Shown here one piece after another: positions 28,623-39,506 of a stretch of 64,000 bases of DNA. How positions within the stretch are numbered: position 1 is the stretch's first letter; each line of letters begins with the position of its first letter. This DNA comes from Candidatus Ichthyocystis hellenicum (GTDB taxonomy: Bacteria > Pseudomonadota > Gammaproteobacteria > Burkholderiales > 2013Ark19i), in the NCBI RefSeq assembly GCF_001460935.1, contig NZ_LN906597.1, forward strand, positions 978,768-1,042,767, read 5' to 3'. Below the pieces are notes generated by a model. That model worked only from the letters and a program-made list of their open reading frames with translations, had not been told where the DNA came from and did no database searches. The position numbers and the translations under genes are program-made.

Positions 28623-31600
28623 ATGAATTGCAATGTATTATTACCAAAGCAAGATGATTTTTCACTATGCGGTCAAAGTGATCAAGTTTTAAATGTCGGT
28701 AGTAATTTTGCTGAAACTGATGTGATGGGTACTTTGTCACAAATAGTTGATGGAGCAGGTGGTGTTGATGCTATTACATCGACGGTTGTTGATGGTAATG
28801 AAACTGATGATCATTCTTTGACCGATAATTTTTGGCAAGATATATGTTCTTTCTATGATTGTTGTTCTGAATTTAAAACAATATCTGAAATTTATGCTGA
28901 TGATTTTTTTCAATTACATGCAATAAAGAATGGATATCGCTTTACTGAGAGTTTTTTGTTCCTTATTGGTAAAAACGAGAAAAAGCTTATAAGCGAGGTT
29001 GATTATATTTTGGAAGGTAGTTTTCCTTTTTTTTATGAATTAAAAAAAGATCAGAAAAATATAAGTAATTCAATGAAAAAAATTTTTCTTGATTTTTCTA
29101 AATCAATATATTGCAAATATGTGTGTCATTTGAAACCTAAATTTACTGATATTTTGCGTTATAGCATTGTTCCTGTAATAGCAAGTATTATCATTGATTC
29201 TAAGGTTATTTGTGATAAAGGCGAGAGAGAAATGACCTATCGTGAGATGGAGGACTTCTTTCTGCATTACGTTACTACGGCAGTGAGGATGGTTGTGTCA
29301 AGGATAATTAATTATTGGGATTGCTTTTTTGATAAAAGCATGTCAATTTCATCATTGCTTCCTTATATTGACTATACTAACAATTTTAGTATTCCTATTT
29401 ATAGTAATAGTTTTACCAATATTTTTTGTTCTTCTGCTTTTACATACAAATTTGGTTTACACATTTCTTTTATGGCTAGTGTCAAGGTTGATGTTATGGT
29501 TGATGCTTTTGTAAGGAAATGTTCGGCTGAGTTAAAAAGAGTCATTCATTCTAAATGCGTTGATATTTGCAATAACAGTGTTAATGCTATTGATGATATT
29601 AAAAAAATAAGATACGAATTGCAGTCCTTAATAAGAAAAGAGTTTGATAAAAATATAAATGATGAAATTTATATGGATAATTTTAGTAGTTTTTTAAATG
29701 GATTGTCAGTTTTTGATAAGGATAAATATGTAACTAAGGATGTAAAAAAAAATAAGTCAGTGCTTTTTAGTGGAATTGTTAATGTTATGTTTGAGTCATT
29801 ACTTAATACTGCTGTTAAAGACTCTAAGATAATAATTAAATATTTTCACGGAATAATAAGAAGGTCTAAAAGTGCTATATCTGATGCTAAATTTCAATCC
29901 GGTAATTATTTGATAGACATAGAAGATAAATTAGGAGTGAGGCTTCATCCCGATGATAGCTATAATGTTTTGTCTATTAGGCGGAAGTTTATATCCAAAT
30001 ATAATAAAGTCATTAGAGATAATTTTTCCAAAATGCTAAAAGAAAAATATGAATTTAAAGATGATTCTGTTATTAGTATGGTTTCTTGGGGTGAAATCTC
30101 TGACAAACTATATCCTATTGCTAAGGAATTGGTTAGTCATCTTGTTAAGGAGGAGTCTGACGAGTTATATAGACTTTTTTCTAGTGCTCGTATAGTAGAA
30201 GATAATTGCTTATTTGATGGGTCTAACGTTGGAACTAGGGAGGCTACATTTGAAGAAAAAAATATCCTCTTTAAGATTACTATGGGTGACTTAGATCTAC
30301 AAAATAGGAATTCTTTTAAAATAATATGGGAAAATTTAATTAAAACTACAAATATAGAAATATCAGAAGATGTTTGTTTTGTACATGAAAAAGCAATGTC
30401 TTTAGAAGTTGAAAATCGGGATATTGATGAATCTTCTCCATCAATATCACTTCCAACTAAAGATGAATATTTATTGTTTTCTAATTTATCTCTGAGACGA
30501 GAATCATTTACAACATCTTCGTTATCATCTGATAATTCAAATTACGATTCATTTAGAATTAATAAGGATAGGATTATTGATAAATGGGGTTTAGATATTC
30601 ATCCGAAAGAAGTAGAGTCAATTTTGTTTATCATGAAAAATGTTTCAATAAAGATTAGATCTATTATTAGTAGGATATTTTTTTTTATGATAGAAAGTAA
30701 GACTGTACTTCCAGTAATACTTTTTGGTGACAACGATTATTCTTGGCATGTTGTTCCTAGTGGATTGTACATAATTGCAAAAGAATCAGTTGAGAAAACA
30801 ATTAAATATGAGCATTTAGAATTAAGTAAAGCATTATCTAAGTTGCAAATTATAGATGTTGTCACAGATAAAGCGCTATTAAGTGATTCTCATTATTGTG
30901 TTAGAGAGATTAATGATGATGAAAAAGAAATTGTTATGGATCGGGTTAATTTATTTATACATGAAGATTTAGAGTCCGCGATTAGTACACTATGGTTGGA
31001 AGTATCTAATGCTGCAAAAGAAAACTATATGATTAATGAGTATAGTGAGAAATTCGAAAGTATCGATGAATTTTATCTGTGTAATGATTGTATAATAGTG
31101 CTCCGTTGTGAGGATAGTAGCGCTATTTTAAATGTAAGAAAAAGATTTGCATCTGAAATTTGTGCTACTATATACAGCAAATTTTATGGCATGTTAGATT
31201 GTAGCTATAGGTTTGATAGTGATGTTGTTATTACCAAATCTTCTTGGAAAAGAATATCTAAAAAACTTTCGCCAATTGCCAAGAATGAAATAGGACCTAT
31301 TTTAGATAATGAGCGTAGTGAATTACACAAAATTCTACGTGTGGCACGGGTAGTAGTTGATTCCAAATCATCTAGAGACCTTACAGATGAAGAAAAATCT
31401 AATGTTTTAGAAAGTATCATGAAACTTGTACGCAAGGAATCACAATCTTTGTTTAAAGGTATATGGGAAGATGTAATTATTTTATTTGTTGATGGAGGTT
31501 GTGGTAATAAAAATCATTGTTTTGCTGTTGATCTTTTTTATGAGGATTATGATACCATTTTTTCTATTAGAAGAAAATTTTCATCTGAAATTAGGGCTTC

Positions 31601-33605
31601 TGTTCATAACAAGTTTAGTGAGATGCTAAGAAATAATTATAAATTTGACGACGGTAGTGTTATTTGTATATCTTCGTGGAAGTGTGTTTCTAAAAAGCTA
31701 CTTCCCATTGCTAAGAAAGAGATTAGGCCTATCCTGGAAAAGGAACGTATTGAAATAAATAAAATATTACTGAAATCACGTATAGTTATTTCAGATTCTG
31801 ATAGTTTTTCTTCTAAGGATACTAGAATACTTACCTGTGAAGAAAGATTAAGTGCTTTAGAGGATATTATGAAGTTCGTATATAAACAAGCAATAGATAT
31901 GATTGGCAGAGTTTGGAGGAGTGTAATTGGGCCACCAATGGGTAATATTTTGGGTGAAGTAGGAAGTGGTTCTGTATCAGTACTAATGAAATCATCTTCT
32001 GTAGATTCGTCATCAATTAAGATGGGTGTTTGTGAATCAATAGAAGATGATAATAATACTTATTCTGATGTTAAGCTTAGGTTCATAGATAATTTGGCCA
32101 TTTCAAGCGCCAGGAGGGTATTTTCGTCCGAGATGAGTATTTGTATTCGTAATAAGTTTTATTTGATGCTAAAAGGAAGATATAGATTTGATAGTAATAC
32201 TGTCATTCGGATGGTGTCTTGGTCAAATATATCTAAGGAATTATTACCTATTGCGGAAAGTGAAATAAAGCCAATTATGGACAGGGAGCGTATAGAAATA
32301 AATGATATTTTGCTGGAGTCACGTGTATTAATGTCTTCACATGATATTTTTTCTAGATCTGATTTATCATTTGGTATGACCAGGGCTCTAACTCAAAAAG
32401 AAAGATTTATTACTTTGGAAAAGATTATGAAGTCTGTGCACAAACAGTCATTGTGCATGTTCAGTAGAGTTTGGGGTGGTGTGATTAGACTGATACATAA
32501 AAGGTATTCAAAAGGTTGTTTAAATTATGATGCTAGCGATGGTATATCGAAAATTACTGAATCAGGAACAGTTTCTTCTATACTGTGTGATGAAGAAGAA
32601 GATATCATAGAAGAAGATTTGCCTCTTGAAGATATTATAGAGGAATCTGTATCTGGGTCATCTCTTGCTGTACCAACTTGGGGAATTAAGATTCGTTACC
32701 ATGACGAGATTTTAATTATAAATGAAAGGAGAAATTTTTCTTATGCTATGAAGATTTATATTCATGATAAATTTTGTGAGATGCTTAAAAATGAATATAA
32801 ATTTGATGATTGTACTGTCATTAGTAAACTATCTTGGAGGAAGTTATCTAAAAAACTTATTCCTATTGCACAAAAAGAAGCTGAACCAATTATAGAGGAC
32901 GAACGTATAGCTCTACATGGGATTTTATTGAAATCACGAGTGGTAATTCCTAAAATTTATGATGGTTCTTACTATCACACTAGGGAATTGACGGATAATG
33001 AAGTATCCACTACCCTCGATAGGATAATGGGATCGGTTCGTAAGCAGGCAATAGATATTTTTGGAAGTGTTTGGGAAAGTATACTGAATTCGTCAGACAG
33101 AAAATACTCAGAAGAGTCTGTGCGCTCTATTTTTACTTCAGATGATTTCTATATATCAAAGGTTATTAGATTTGTTGATCTTAGGGATGAGGATAAGACG
33201 GAATTAGATAACATTAGGATAGAATTTTTCGGAGTTTTAGGGCCTATTGTTGGTGAGATTATGGAATCACTGCTAGTAGATGCCGATGCATCCTTGCCTC
33301 AATTTAGGTCTATCTTGCATAATGTTAACCTTACTGTCTATAGAAAAAGCCATGTTTTGTTTGAAGAAGAGGGGTTTTTTTCTAGGGTGGGGGCTGCGTT
33401 ATCTACTGCCAAAGTTGTTGGTTCATCTGGAAATGATAGATCTCTGACTGACAATGAAAGAAAATTTCTTTTTCGATTGTTTATGTATAACCTTGATAAG
33501 GATAGATATTATCTTGTAAAAAAACGTATTGAAGAGTTTAGGCGTTCAAATTTAGTTGTTGGTGTAGTGCCTATTGGGGTTGATGCAAGTTCTATTTTGA
33601 CATAA
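28623..33605 (+). CDS. G9: giant modular repeat protein with six modules, R4 triplicated (1660 aa)
   Basis: The longest member. ATG at 28623 (MNCNVLLP). The N domain runs to aa ~430 (FFQLHAIKNGYRFTESFLFL, EREMTYREMEDFFLHY, AFTYKFGLHISFMASVKVD). R1 is at ~437 (KLGVRLHPDDSYNVLSIRRK, L for W). R2 at ~655 is divergent (KWGLDIHPKEVESILFIMKN, LPVILF for LPSGKV). R3 is at ~827 (CEDSSAILNVRKRFASE). Three R4-type modules follow at ~970 (YEDYDTIFSIRRKFSSE), ~1150 (FIDNLAISSARRVFSSE) and ~1353 (WGIKIRYHDEILIINERRNF). The C domain is at ~1517. Before the third R4 the linker is strongly acidic (DEEEDIIEEDLPLEDIIEE). The R4 copies are well diverged from each other, so the expansion is old. No signal peptide is visible. 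Confidence 0.91.
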   Translation: MNCNVLLPKQDDFSLCGQSDQVLNVGSNFAETDVMGTLSQIVDGAGGVDAITSTVVDGNETDDHSLTDNFWQDICSFYDCCSEFKTISEIYADDFFQLHAIKNGYRFTESFLFLIGKNEKKLISEVDYILEGSFPFFYELKKDQKNISNSMKKIFLDFSKSIYCKYVCHLKPKFTDILRYSIVPVIASIIIDSKVICDKGEREMTYREMEDFFLHYVTTAVRMVVSRIINYWDCFFDKSMSISSLLPYIDYTNNFSIPIYSNSFTNIFCSSAFTYKFGLHISFMASVKVDVMVDAFVRKCSAELKRVIHSKCVDICNNSVNAIDDIKKIRYELQSLIRKEFDKNINDEIYMDNFSSFLNGLSVFDKDKYVTKDVKKNKSVLFSGIVNVMFESLLNTAVKDSKIIIKYFHGIIRRSKSAISDAKFQSGNYLIDIEDKLGVRLHPDDSYNVLSIRRKFISKYNKVIRDNFSKMLKEKYEFKDDSVISMVSWGEISDKLYPIAKELVSHLVKEESDELYRLFSSARIVEDNCLFDGSNVGTREATFEEKNILFKITMGDLDLQNRNSFKIIWENLIKTTNIEISEDVCFVHEKAMSLEVENRDIDESSPSISLPTKDEYLLFSNLSLRRESFTTSSLSSDNSNYDSFRINKDRIIDKWGLDIHPKEVESILFIMKNVSIKIRSIISRIFFFMIESKTVLPVILFGDNDYSWHVVPSGLYIIAKESVEKTIKYEHLELSKALSKLQIIDVVTDKALLSDSHYCVREINDDEKEIVMDRVNLFIHEDLESAISTLWLEVSNAAKENYMINEYSEKFESIDEFYLCNDCIIVLRCEDSSAILNVRKRFASEICATIYSKFYGMLDCSYRFDSDVVITKSSWKRISKKLSPIAKNEIGPILDNERSELHKILRVARVVVDSKSSRDLTDEEKSNVLESIMKLVRKESQSLFKGIWEDVIILFVDGGCGNKNHCFAVDLFYEDYDTIFSIRRKFSSEIRASVHNKFSEMLRNNYKFDDGSVICISSWKCVSKKLLPIAKKEIRPILEKERIEINKILLKSRIVISDSDSFSSKDTRILTCEERLSALEDIMKFVYKQAIDMIGRVWRSVIGPPMGNILGEVGSGSVSVLMKSSSVDSSSIKMGVCESIEDDNNTYSDVKLRFIDNLAISSARRVFSSEMSICIRNKFYLMLKGRYRFDSNTVIRMVSWSNISKELLPIAESEIKPIMDRERIEINDILLESRVLMSSHDIFSRSDLSFGMTRALTQKERFITLEKIMKSVHKQSLCMFSRVWGGVIRLIHKRYSKGCLNYDASDGISKITESGTVSSILCDEEEDIIEEDLPLEDIIEESVSGSSLAVPTWGIKIRYHDEILIINERRNFSYAMKIYIHDKFCEMLKNEYKFDDCTVISKLSWRKLSKKLIPIAQKEAEPIIEDERIALHGILLKSRVVIPKIYDGSYYHTRELTDNEVSTTLDRIMGSVRKQAIDIFGSVWESILNSSDRKYSEESVRSIFTSDDFYISKVIRFVDLRDEDKTELDNIRIEFFGVLGPIVGEIMESLLVDADASLPQFRSILHNVNLTVYRKSHVLFEEEGFFSRVGAALSTAKVVGSSGNDRSLTDNERKFLFRLFMYNLDKDRYYLVKKRIEEFRRSNLVVGVVPIGVDASSILT

Positions 33606-33953
33606 TTTTAATCAAACAAATTTATTGATGTTTTACTATCGATATTATTACTACGGCATTGATGGTGTTGCTTTTGTAAAGATGGTTATGTAATTATAAT
33701 CAACATTATTATAATGAGATCTTCATTATAATTTTTGAGATGATAGGTGCGTTACTAGAATGAATCCATTGAAATCAATAAAATTTATTCATGATTCCTA
33801 TTCAATGGGAGCTAATATACAGGATTATCATTTTCTCCAGTGTTGGTATTGTTATATCTTATCATGATATATACACTACCATATCGTGTTATTTTTTTGG
33901 AAAATAGGCACATCACATAGAATAATAGTGGTATACAGACATGGATATCATAA
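33606..33953. other. Spacer G9-G10 with an out-of-frame MDII start
   Basis: No gene is visible. An ATG at 33941 opens MDIINAHL followed by a stop. MDII is exactly how G11 starts (MDIISKH), but here it is out of frame with G10 by one base. A single-base indel between 33941 and 33954 would join it to the G10 frame. Confidence 0.5.
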
Positions 33954-36900
33954 ATGCACATTTATAGAAGTAGTGTATCGGCAAATGATAAATATGACGA
34001 TGGTTCTTTGTCCGTGCTGGCAGACCAGGATGAGCGCCTTACTACCGATCGTTTTACTAAGGAAGGATTGCCATACTTGTTAATGAAGATGATAGAAATT
34101 GTATCCTATATTTCTTCATTAGATGAAATTATTTGTCATGATCATAATTATTCATATTTTGTAAATATCTATAAATTTTATCCTGCAAAGTACAAATTAT
34201 TACAGAAATTGAATTCTATATATGAATATAGTACGAAATTTGAAGTAATGGATGAATTACATAATGATAATTTTTTTCAAATATATGTAAGTAAATACGG
34301 AAATAATCTTGATGAGAATTTTATGTTAGTTATTAATAATTACAAAAATATCTTTGCGGATAAAATTAGTAACGTTTTACATGAGTTAGATAATGTAATT
34401 TCTCTCATGAGTGACATTACGAAAGAAACAATATATACAGTTTGCTATTCTTTTTCTAAAGATATATGCGATTCGATGGGTAAGTGTACTGATATTTTAC
34501 AGTCCGATATAATTCCTATGGTGATAAAAGTTATTCTTAATTGTAGGATTGTTAATGAAAGTTATAAAAAAGAAATAACTTATGCTGAGATGGAGCAGTT
34601 ATTTTTGAATTTTATTTCTGCTTTGGAGCGATTGATTATGTCAGGAGTAGTTAACTATTGGAACCATTTTTTTAATAAAAATAAATTACTCCTATCATTG
34701 AATTTTGTTGCCGATAATATTAGTAATTTTCCTTATAAATTTTGTAGGCCTCATATTACAGAAAATTCGTCTAACATTAATTGTTCCGATGCATTTACTT
34801 GTAAGTTTGGAGTTTATATTTCTTTCATGACCGTTGCCAAATTGGAAATTATTAGTGATAATTTTGTTAAAAAATGTGCTACTTCATTGAAAAACTTAGT
34901 TCGTTCCACTTGTATCTATATTTGTAATTACAGTAATAATTCTTATGATGATATTTTGAATTTAAGAAAGGGACTGATAAAATTAATAAAAAAAGAATTT
35001 GATAAAATGATTTCTAAGGAAAAGTTAGAAGACAATTTAAGTAATTTTTTAAAGGAATCAGTGATATATAATCAGAAAAATTTTGCAATTGAATTCATGG
35101 AAATAAATAGATCATCGGTTATTTCAGTTATTATTAGTGATATCTATAAATCATTAATTAGCTCTGTAAATAAAGATTTACTTATGATTATTGCGAGAAC
35201 TAAGAATATAATAATTTCCTCCAAGGAACGTGCTTTAAAGGGTGGCAGCTCTCCTCGTACCATAGAAAGCAAATGGGGAGTTAAACTTCATCCTGAAGAT
35301 AGCTATAATATACTAGTTGTTAGGAGAAAGTTTTCTGCTAAATCTAGGATTATTATTCGTAATAAGTTTTCTTCAATGATGAAAGAAGGATATAAATTTT
35401 CCGATGGTACTGTTATAGGTGTAGGTTCTTGGAATGATGTTTCAAAAAATTTATTTCCTATTGCTCAAGGAGAAGTTAGACATTTACTTTATAACGAACG
35501 TTTATGTATATTTAAAATTTTATCTAATGCGCGTATAATGAAAGATGTTGGCGCATTGGGTCGTTGTTCTATTGGCACAAGAGAAGCTACATCTGAAGAA
35601 AAGGAAAGTATTTTAAGAATAGCTGTTAAAAATTCATATATACAAACTAAAGATATGATCAGAAGTGTGTGGGTGTCTTTAATAAAAATACCAGATATTA
35701 ATAAATATGATAAAAATATAGTTTCGGATATGAATTCATGTTTGTTGTCATCTGTATCTGAATTTAGTAATTCAGTAGATCATGTAGTTGATAAAGGTAA
35801 CTTAATGGTTACTCCTCCATTATTGCAAGGAAAAATTATCGATAGGTGGGGGATAAATATTTATCCAGATGACGATAAGCTTATTTTGTTTATGAGAAAA
35901 AGATTTTCTACAGAAATTAGGGGTCATTTTCGCAGATTATTTTCTAGTATGTTAGAAAAGGAAACTGTTCTTCCTAGTGGTAGCGTACTACGAAAATGTT
36001 GTTGGTATTTAGTTTTCACTGAATTACATTCAATTGCTATTAAATCAGTTAAGCCTATTATTGAAAACGAATATCTAGAGTTAGATAGAGTTTTATCTAA
36101 AACGCGCATAATGGATGTTGATAGGAATAAAGGTTCTTCTTGCACTCTTAGAGTAGTTACTAATGATGAAAAAAGTGATCTTATGGAACGTGCTAGGATA
36201 TTTATAGATAAAAGACTAATTGTTTCCACTAAGTTATCGTTGATGGATGTAATTAATACACCAATGTCTGGATATGAAGAAAAATATGAATGTGTTAATA
36301 AAAGACACATACTTAATGATTGGGGAGTTGCAGTTCGTTACGAAGACAATTGCTCTATTTTGAATATTAGAAGGAAATTTTCATCTAAAATTAGGTCTGT
36401 TGCCTATCATAGATTTCATAAGATTATAAAAGATAAATATAGATTTGAAGATGGATACACCATTGCTAAACTTGATTGGATTATGGTATCCGATAAAGTT
36501 TTTCCTATCATTTTGGATGAAATTAAGTACATTATTGAACGTGAAAGTATAGAAGCTGAGGGAGTTGTATCTAAAGCACGTATAATAGTTGATCATGGAA
36601 TTGATAGAGAGACTACTAATGAGGAAAAATCTGTTCTTTTAAAGAATATTATGAAATTTATGGATAAAAAATTAGAATGCTTACTGGCTAAGGTATGGAG
36701 AAATGTGATTGCTTCTTTAGAAAATAATGACGGTGGCAATAGAGATTTTACAGAAACTAAAAGTTGTGATGTTGTAAATTGTAATCGTGAAGTATCTGTA
36801 GCATCTCCTAATGTATCAGATATTGTAAAATTAGATTCAAATTCTGCTGAGTGCAAGTTTAGTGCCAAACTTAGAGGTGAAAATATCCGTGAGATTTTGA

Positions 36901-37730
36901 AGGTGAAGAAGAAATTTTCATCTGAGATGAATAAGTGTGTCAGTGATAAATTTTGTAAACTGATAGAATATAAGTGTACATTAGATGATGGTACGGTTAT
37001 TGATAAATATCCTTGGAAAATTATATCTAAAAAAATGATTCCCATTGCTAAGAAAGAAATTGAACCAATTATAGAAATGGAGAGGGTTAAAATAAGGGAG
37101 ATATTATTGAGATCACTAATTATTATTCATGGTATGGATGGCCACACTAGAACTAGGGAACTTACATCTGATGAAGTATTAAGTACTCTTGAAGAAATTA
37201 TGAGTTCTGTATACAAGAATGCAGTATATAAGTTTAGTATAATCTGGGGAGTTGTAGTTAAGATGCCAGAGAAGGATAATTTGGAAGAGGGTGGTGATAC
37301 TACATCAGAGAAAATTTACCACGGTAAAGGTTATTCGTCATTGCTAGAGTCTCTCGATATTAGTGATGCAGATAAAGTAGAGCTTGATAATATTAGATTG
37401 GAGTTTGTTGGAAATTTAGGATCAATTATTGGTGAGGTTGTTAATGAGCTATTGTTAGATGTAGATAATGGTACATCCTTGTCAGATGATATAAGCATGA
37501 TAGTATCTAATAGAAGTTGTATTTTGTTTAATGAAGGTGGTTTTGGGTCTAGGGTAGAATCGTTGTTGTCGTCTGCTAAAATTGTTGGATCATCTGGAGA
37601 GATTAGATTAGTTTCTGAGGAGGAGAAAAAATATCTTTTTAATAAATTCATGGATTCTATTCATAGTGATAGGGACCATCTTGTCAGAAAAAGAACGGAG
37701 GAATTGGCATTGTCTTCGCATGTAGTATAA
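33954..37730 (+). CDS. G10: full-length modular repeat protein with altered start (1258 aa)
   Basis: The first in-frame ATG (33954, MHIYRSS) lies 13 bp after an out-of-frame ATG with family-like coding, so the native start may have suffered a frameshift. The N domain to aa ~435 is the most divergent of the intact ones (YEYSTKFEVMDELHNDNFFQ, EITYAEMEQLFLNF, AFTCKFGVYISFMTVAKLE). R1 is at ~441 (KWGVKLHPEDSYNILVVRRK), R2 at ~632 (RWGINIYPDDDKLILFMRKR), R3 at ~790 (DWGVAVRYEDNCSILNIRRK), R4 at ~972 (entry RGENIREILKVKKKFSSE, without the YEDD) and the C domain at ~1133-1258. The ends are otherwise ordinary. The function is unknown. Confidence 0.89.
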   Translation: MHIYRSSVSANDKYDDGSLSVLADQDERLTTDRFTKEGLPYLLMKMIEIVSYISSLDEIICHDHNYSYFVNIYKFYPAKYKLLQKLNSIYEYSTKFEVMDELHNDNFFQIYVSKYGNNLDENFMLVINNYKNIFADKISNVLHELDNVISLMSDITKETIYTVCYSFSKDICDSMGKCTDILQSDIIPMVIKVILNCRIVNESYKKEITYAEMEQLFLNFISALERLIMSGVVNYWNHFFNKNKLLLSLNFVADNISNFPYKFCRPHITENSSNINCSDAFTCKFGVYISFMTVAKLEIISDNFVKKCATSLKNLVRSTCIYICNYSNNSYDDILNLRKGLIKLIKKEFDKMISKEKLEDNLSNFLKESVIYNQKNFAIEFMEINRSSVISVIISDIYKSLISSVNKDLLMIIARTKNIIISSKERALKGGSSPRTIESKWGVKLHPEDSYNILVVRRKFSAKSRIIIRNKFSSMMKEGYKFSDGTVIGVGSWNDVSKNLFPIAQGEVRHLLYNERLCIFKILSNARIMKDVGALGRCSIGTREATSEEKESILRIAVKNSYIQTKDMIRSVWVSLIKIPDINKYDKNIVSDMNSCLLSSVSEFSNSVDHVVDKGNLMVTPPLLQGKIIDRWGINIYPDDDKLILFMRKRFSTEIRGHFRRLFSSMLEKETVLPSGSVLRKCCWYLVFTELHSIAIKSVKPIIENEYLELDRVLSKTRIMDVDRNKGSSCTLRVVTNDEKSDLMERARIFIDKRLIVSTKLSLMDVINTPMSGYEEKYECVNKRHILNDWGVAVRYEDNCSILNIRRKFSSKIRSVAYHRFHKIIKDKYRFEDGYTIAKLDWIMVSDKVFPIILDEIKYIIERESIEAEGVVSKARIIVDHGIDRETTNEEKSVLLKNIMKFMDKKLECLLAKVWRNVIASLENNDGGNRDFTETKSCDVVNCNREVSVASPNVSDIVKLDSNSAECKFSAKLRGENIREILKVKKKFSSEMNKCVSDKFCKLIEYKCTLDDGTVIDKYPWKIISKKMIPIAKKEIEPIIEMERVKIREILLRSLIIIHGMDGHTRTRELTSDEVLSTLEEIMSSVYKNAVYKFSIIWGVVVKMPEKDNLEEGGDTTSEKIYHGKGYSSLLESLDISDADKVELDNIRLEFVGNLGSIIGEVVNELLLDVDNGTSLSDDISMIVSNRSCILFNEGGFGSRVESLLSSAKIVGSSGEIRLVSEEEKKYLFNKFMDSIHSDRDHLVRKRTEELALSSHVV

Positions 37731-38029
37731 AGAATGATTACTCTACTTCCTATTGTTTTTTTATTTTGGCATGAAATTATATGGTGGGTTCAAAGCGTTA
37801 TAACAAAATTAAGTAAATTATGATTTTGCCAAGAATTCAGTGGTGTTTATTGTTTATTTTAATGAAATTATACTAATATAATATATTAAGATGTCATTTT
37901 ACTAGATATTACGATGGTGTTGTTGGATCGGTGTTGATCTGTGGGTTTTTTCATTTTTACGTGTTTAATTGTTGTAGGTGTTGGTGTGCTTGGTGAATTT
38001 TTGTATTTTGTATAGGTGAGGTATCTGAT

Positions 38030-38500
38030 GATGGTGGTGATATTTTTAGAGTAACGATTAAACTTTAAGGATTTTATACTTATCATGATGGATGTGGGGG
38101 ATGTGTGGTTTATTTCAGCTGTTTGGAATGAGTGTGTGGTCGATTTGTGGATGTGCTTAAAAATTTACGGTTAAGAGGTAGTAACAACGTAATTATGATT
38201 ATGAACTTAGTAATATATCGGGTGAAGATGTTTTCAGTAAAGAGTTTACGTCTTTATAGGGCTTTACTGACATTGGTGATTGCTGTGTATGGAGCTTAGA
38301 TAATATCGTGTTGAGGTTTGTTGTAAGTTTAGTGTTTAATGGAATTTGAGGGGTGTTATTGTTCAATGGGGGGGTTATATCGTTGCCTGTTTTTGATTAA
38401 TCCTAAGGGATACGTTTATTATTCGATGATGGTTATTTGCTGTATAGAGTGAGAGTGAAGTTGTTGTTGTCGATGTTACGAGTGGATGAAGTATTAATGA
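38030..38500 (+). pseudogene. Relic D: decayed R4 end and C domain downstream of G10
   Basis: Bases ~38117-38140 read ISAVWNECVVDL, like the R4-terminal IWN.VIKL. Bases ~38291-38330 align with the DNA for ELDNIRLEFIGSLG but with an inserted base (gagcttagataatatcgtgt). Bases ~38360-38375 match LFN.GG, and ~38450-38482 read RVKLLLSMLRV, as in the RVELLLS.AQV segment. The frame changes between pieces. This is the 3' end of a lost member, parallel to relic C. Confidence 0.55.
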
Positions 38501-39404
38501 ATTATATTGTTTGGGTAAACTATATATTTTTTAAGATATTTACTGATAGTGTTAAATATATAGTTTAAGTTTAAATTGTCTCGTTAAGGAAATATTAGAG
38601 TATTGATGGCAGAAATTTATGTTAACGGTAGATGTATATGCGTAATTAATTCTTTGCCTATTAACATTAGAAACTATGTTATATAAATATACCATAACGA
38701 TTAATTTTGGTTTGTCTTGTTCTTGCTAAGGATGTTTTAAGTAAATTATTTGTAGGCCATAATTAATTTGTGATGTGCTTTTTGGTTATTATGGTGTATG
38801 TATATATGAATCATGTATATTAAGATAAGAATATGTATGAATTATATGTTAGTAATTAGCATCGACTTATATAGTATTTAAGATAGTAATTTTTAATTAA
38901 GACTTGAAGGTGCTAGTTTGGTATTGCAATTACGTATTTATATATTTTTGCTATCAAAAATTATATTGAAGATTATTTCTTGCTTTCATCATTTCTACAA
39001 TGTTGTCTTATTTTTTATTAATGTATAACTGATAGATAATTATTTATTAGATTTTGTCTCAGTAAGTCAAGTTCAAGTTATTTTAGGTGTTGTTTGATTC
39101 CGATAGTATTGGCTAGTGGTGTAGAGAAATTATTTGGCATATTATATATAATAGCTGGTGCTATAAGCATAAGTGTTTTAATCATTATAAATTGACGAAT
39201 TTTCTTAGAAAGAAAAATAAATCTTATTTCTAAATGTTTATATATATCATGGCAGTTTTTGCGGAGGTTATGTTTCAAGGATCTTACTACGTAACCAATG
39301 TGGTGGTTTTTATTAAACAGCAGATAAAAATTTTATTCATAAATTTTTACGATGATTTTTTGCGTCTTTACTGTAGTTATGTAAGAATTATATTTCTGTT
39401 GATG
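38501..39404. other. Long spacer before G11, nothing recognised
   Basis: About 900 bp of very AT-rich DNA without an open frame of credible length, family trace, tRNA or obvious repeat. Together with relic D it makes the G10-G11 gap the largest between members (about 1.8 kb). Confidence 0.5.
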
Positions 39405-39506
39405 CTGTGACTATGTCAAAAACTAATCATGTACTATACCATAGTTAAATGAATGTTATCTTTATGATAGAAGATTGTCATTTTCTTTTTAATATATAGT
39501 GAGATT
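39405..39506 (+). promoter_or_regulatory. Conserved upstream block of G11 (promoter candidate)
   Basis: From about 39412 (atgtcaaaaactaat) through tactataccatagttaaatga this stretch aligns base by base, with scattered differences, with the region 70-100 bp before G12. TACTAT is a reasonable -10 candidate. Immediately before the ATG is atatatagtgagatt, whose tatagtgRgaYt form also precedes G12 and, as tatagtaagact, the chosen G13 start. The alignment is visible; assignment of promoter boxes is inference. Confidence 0.45.
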
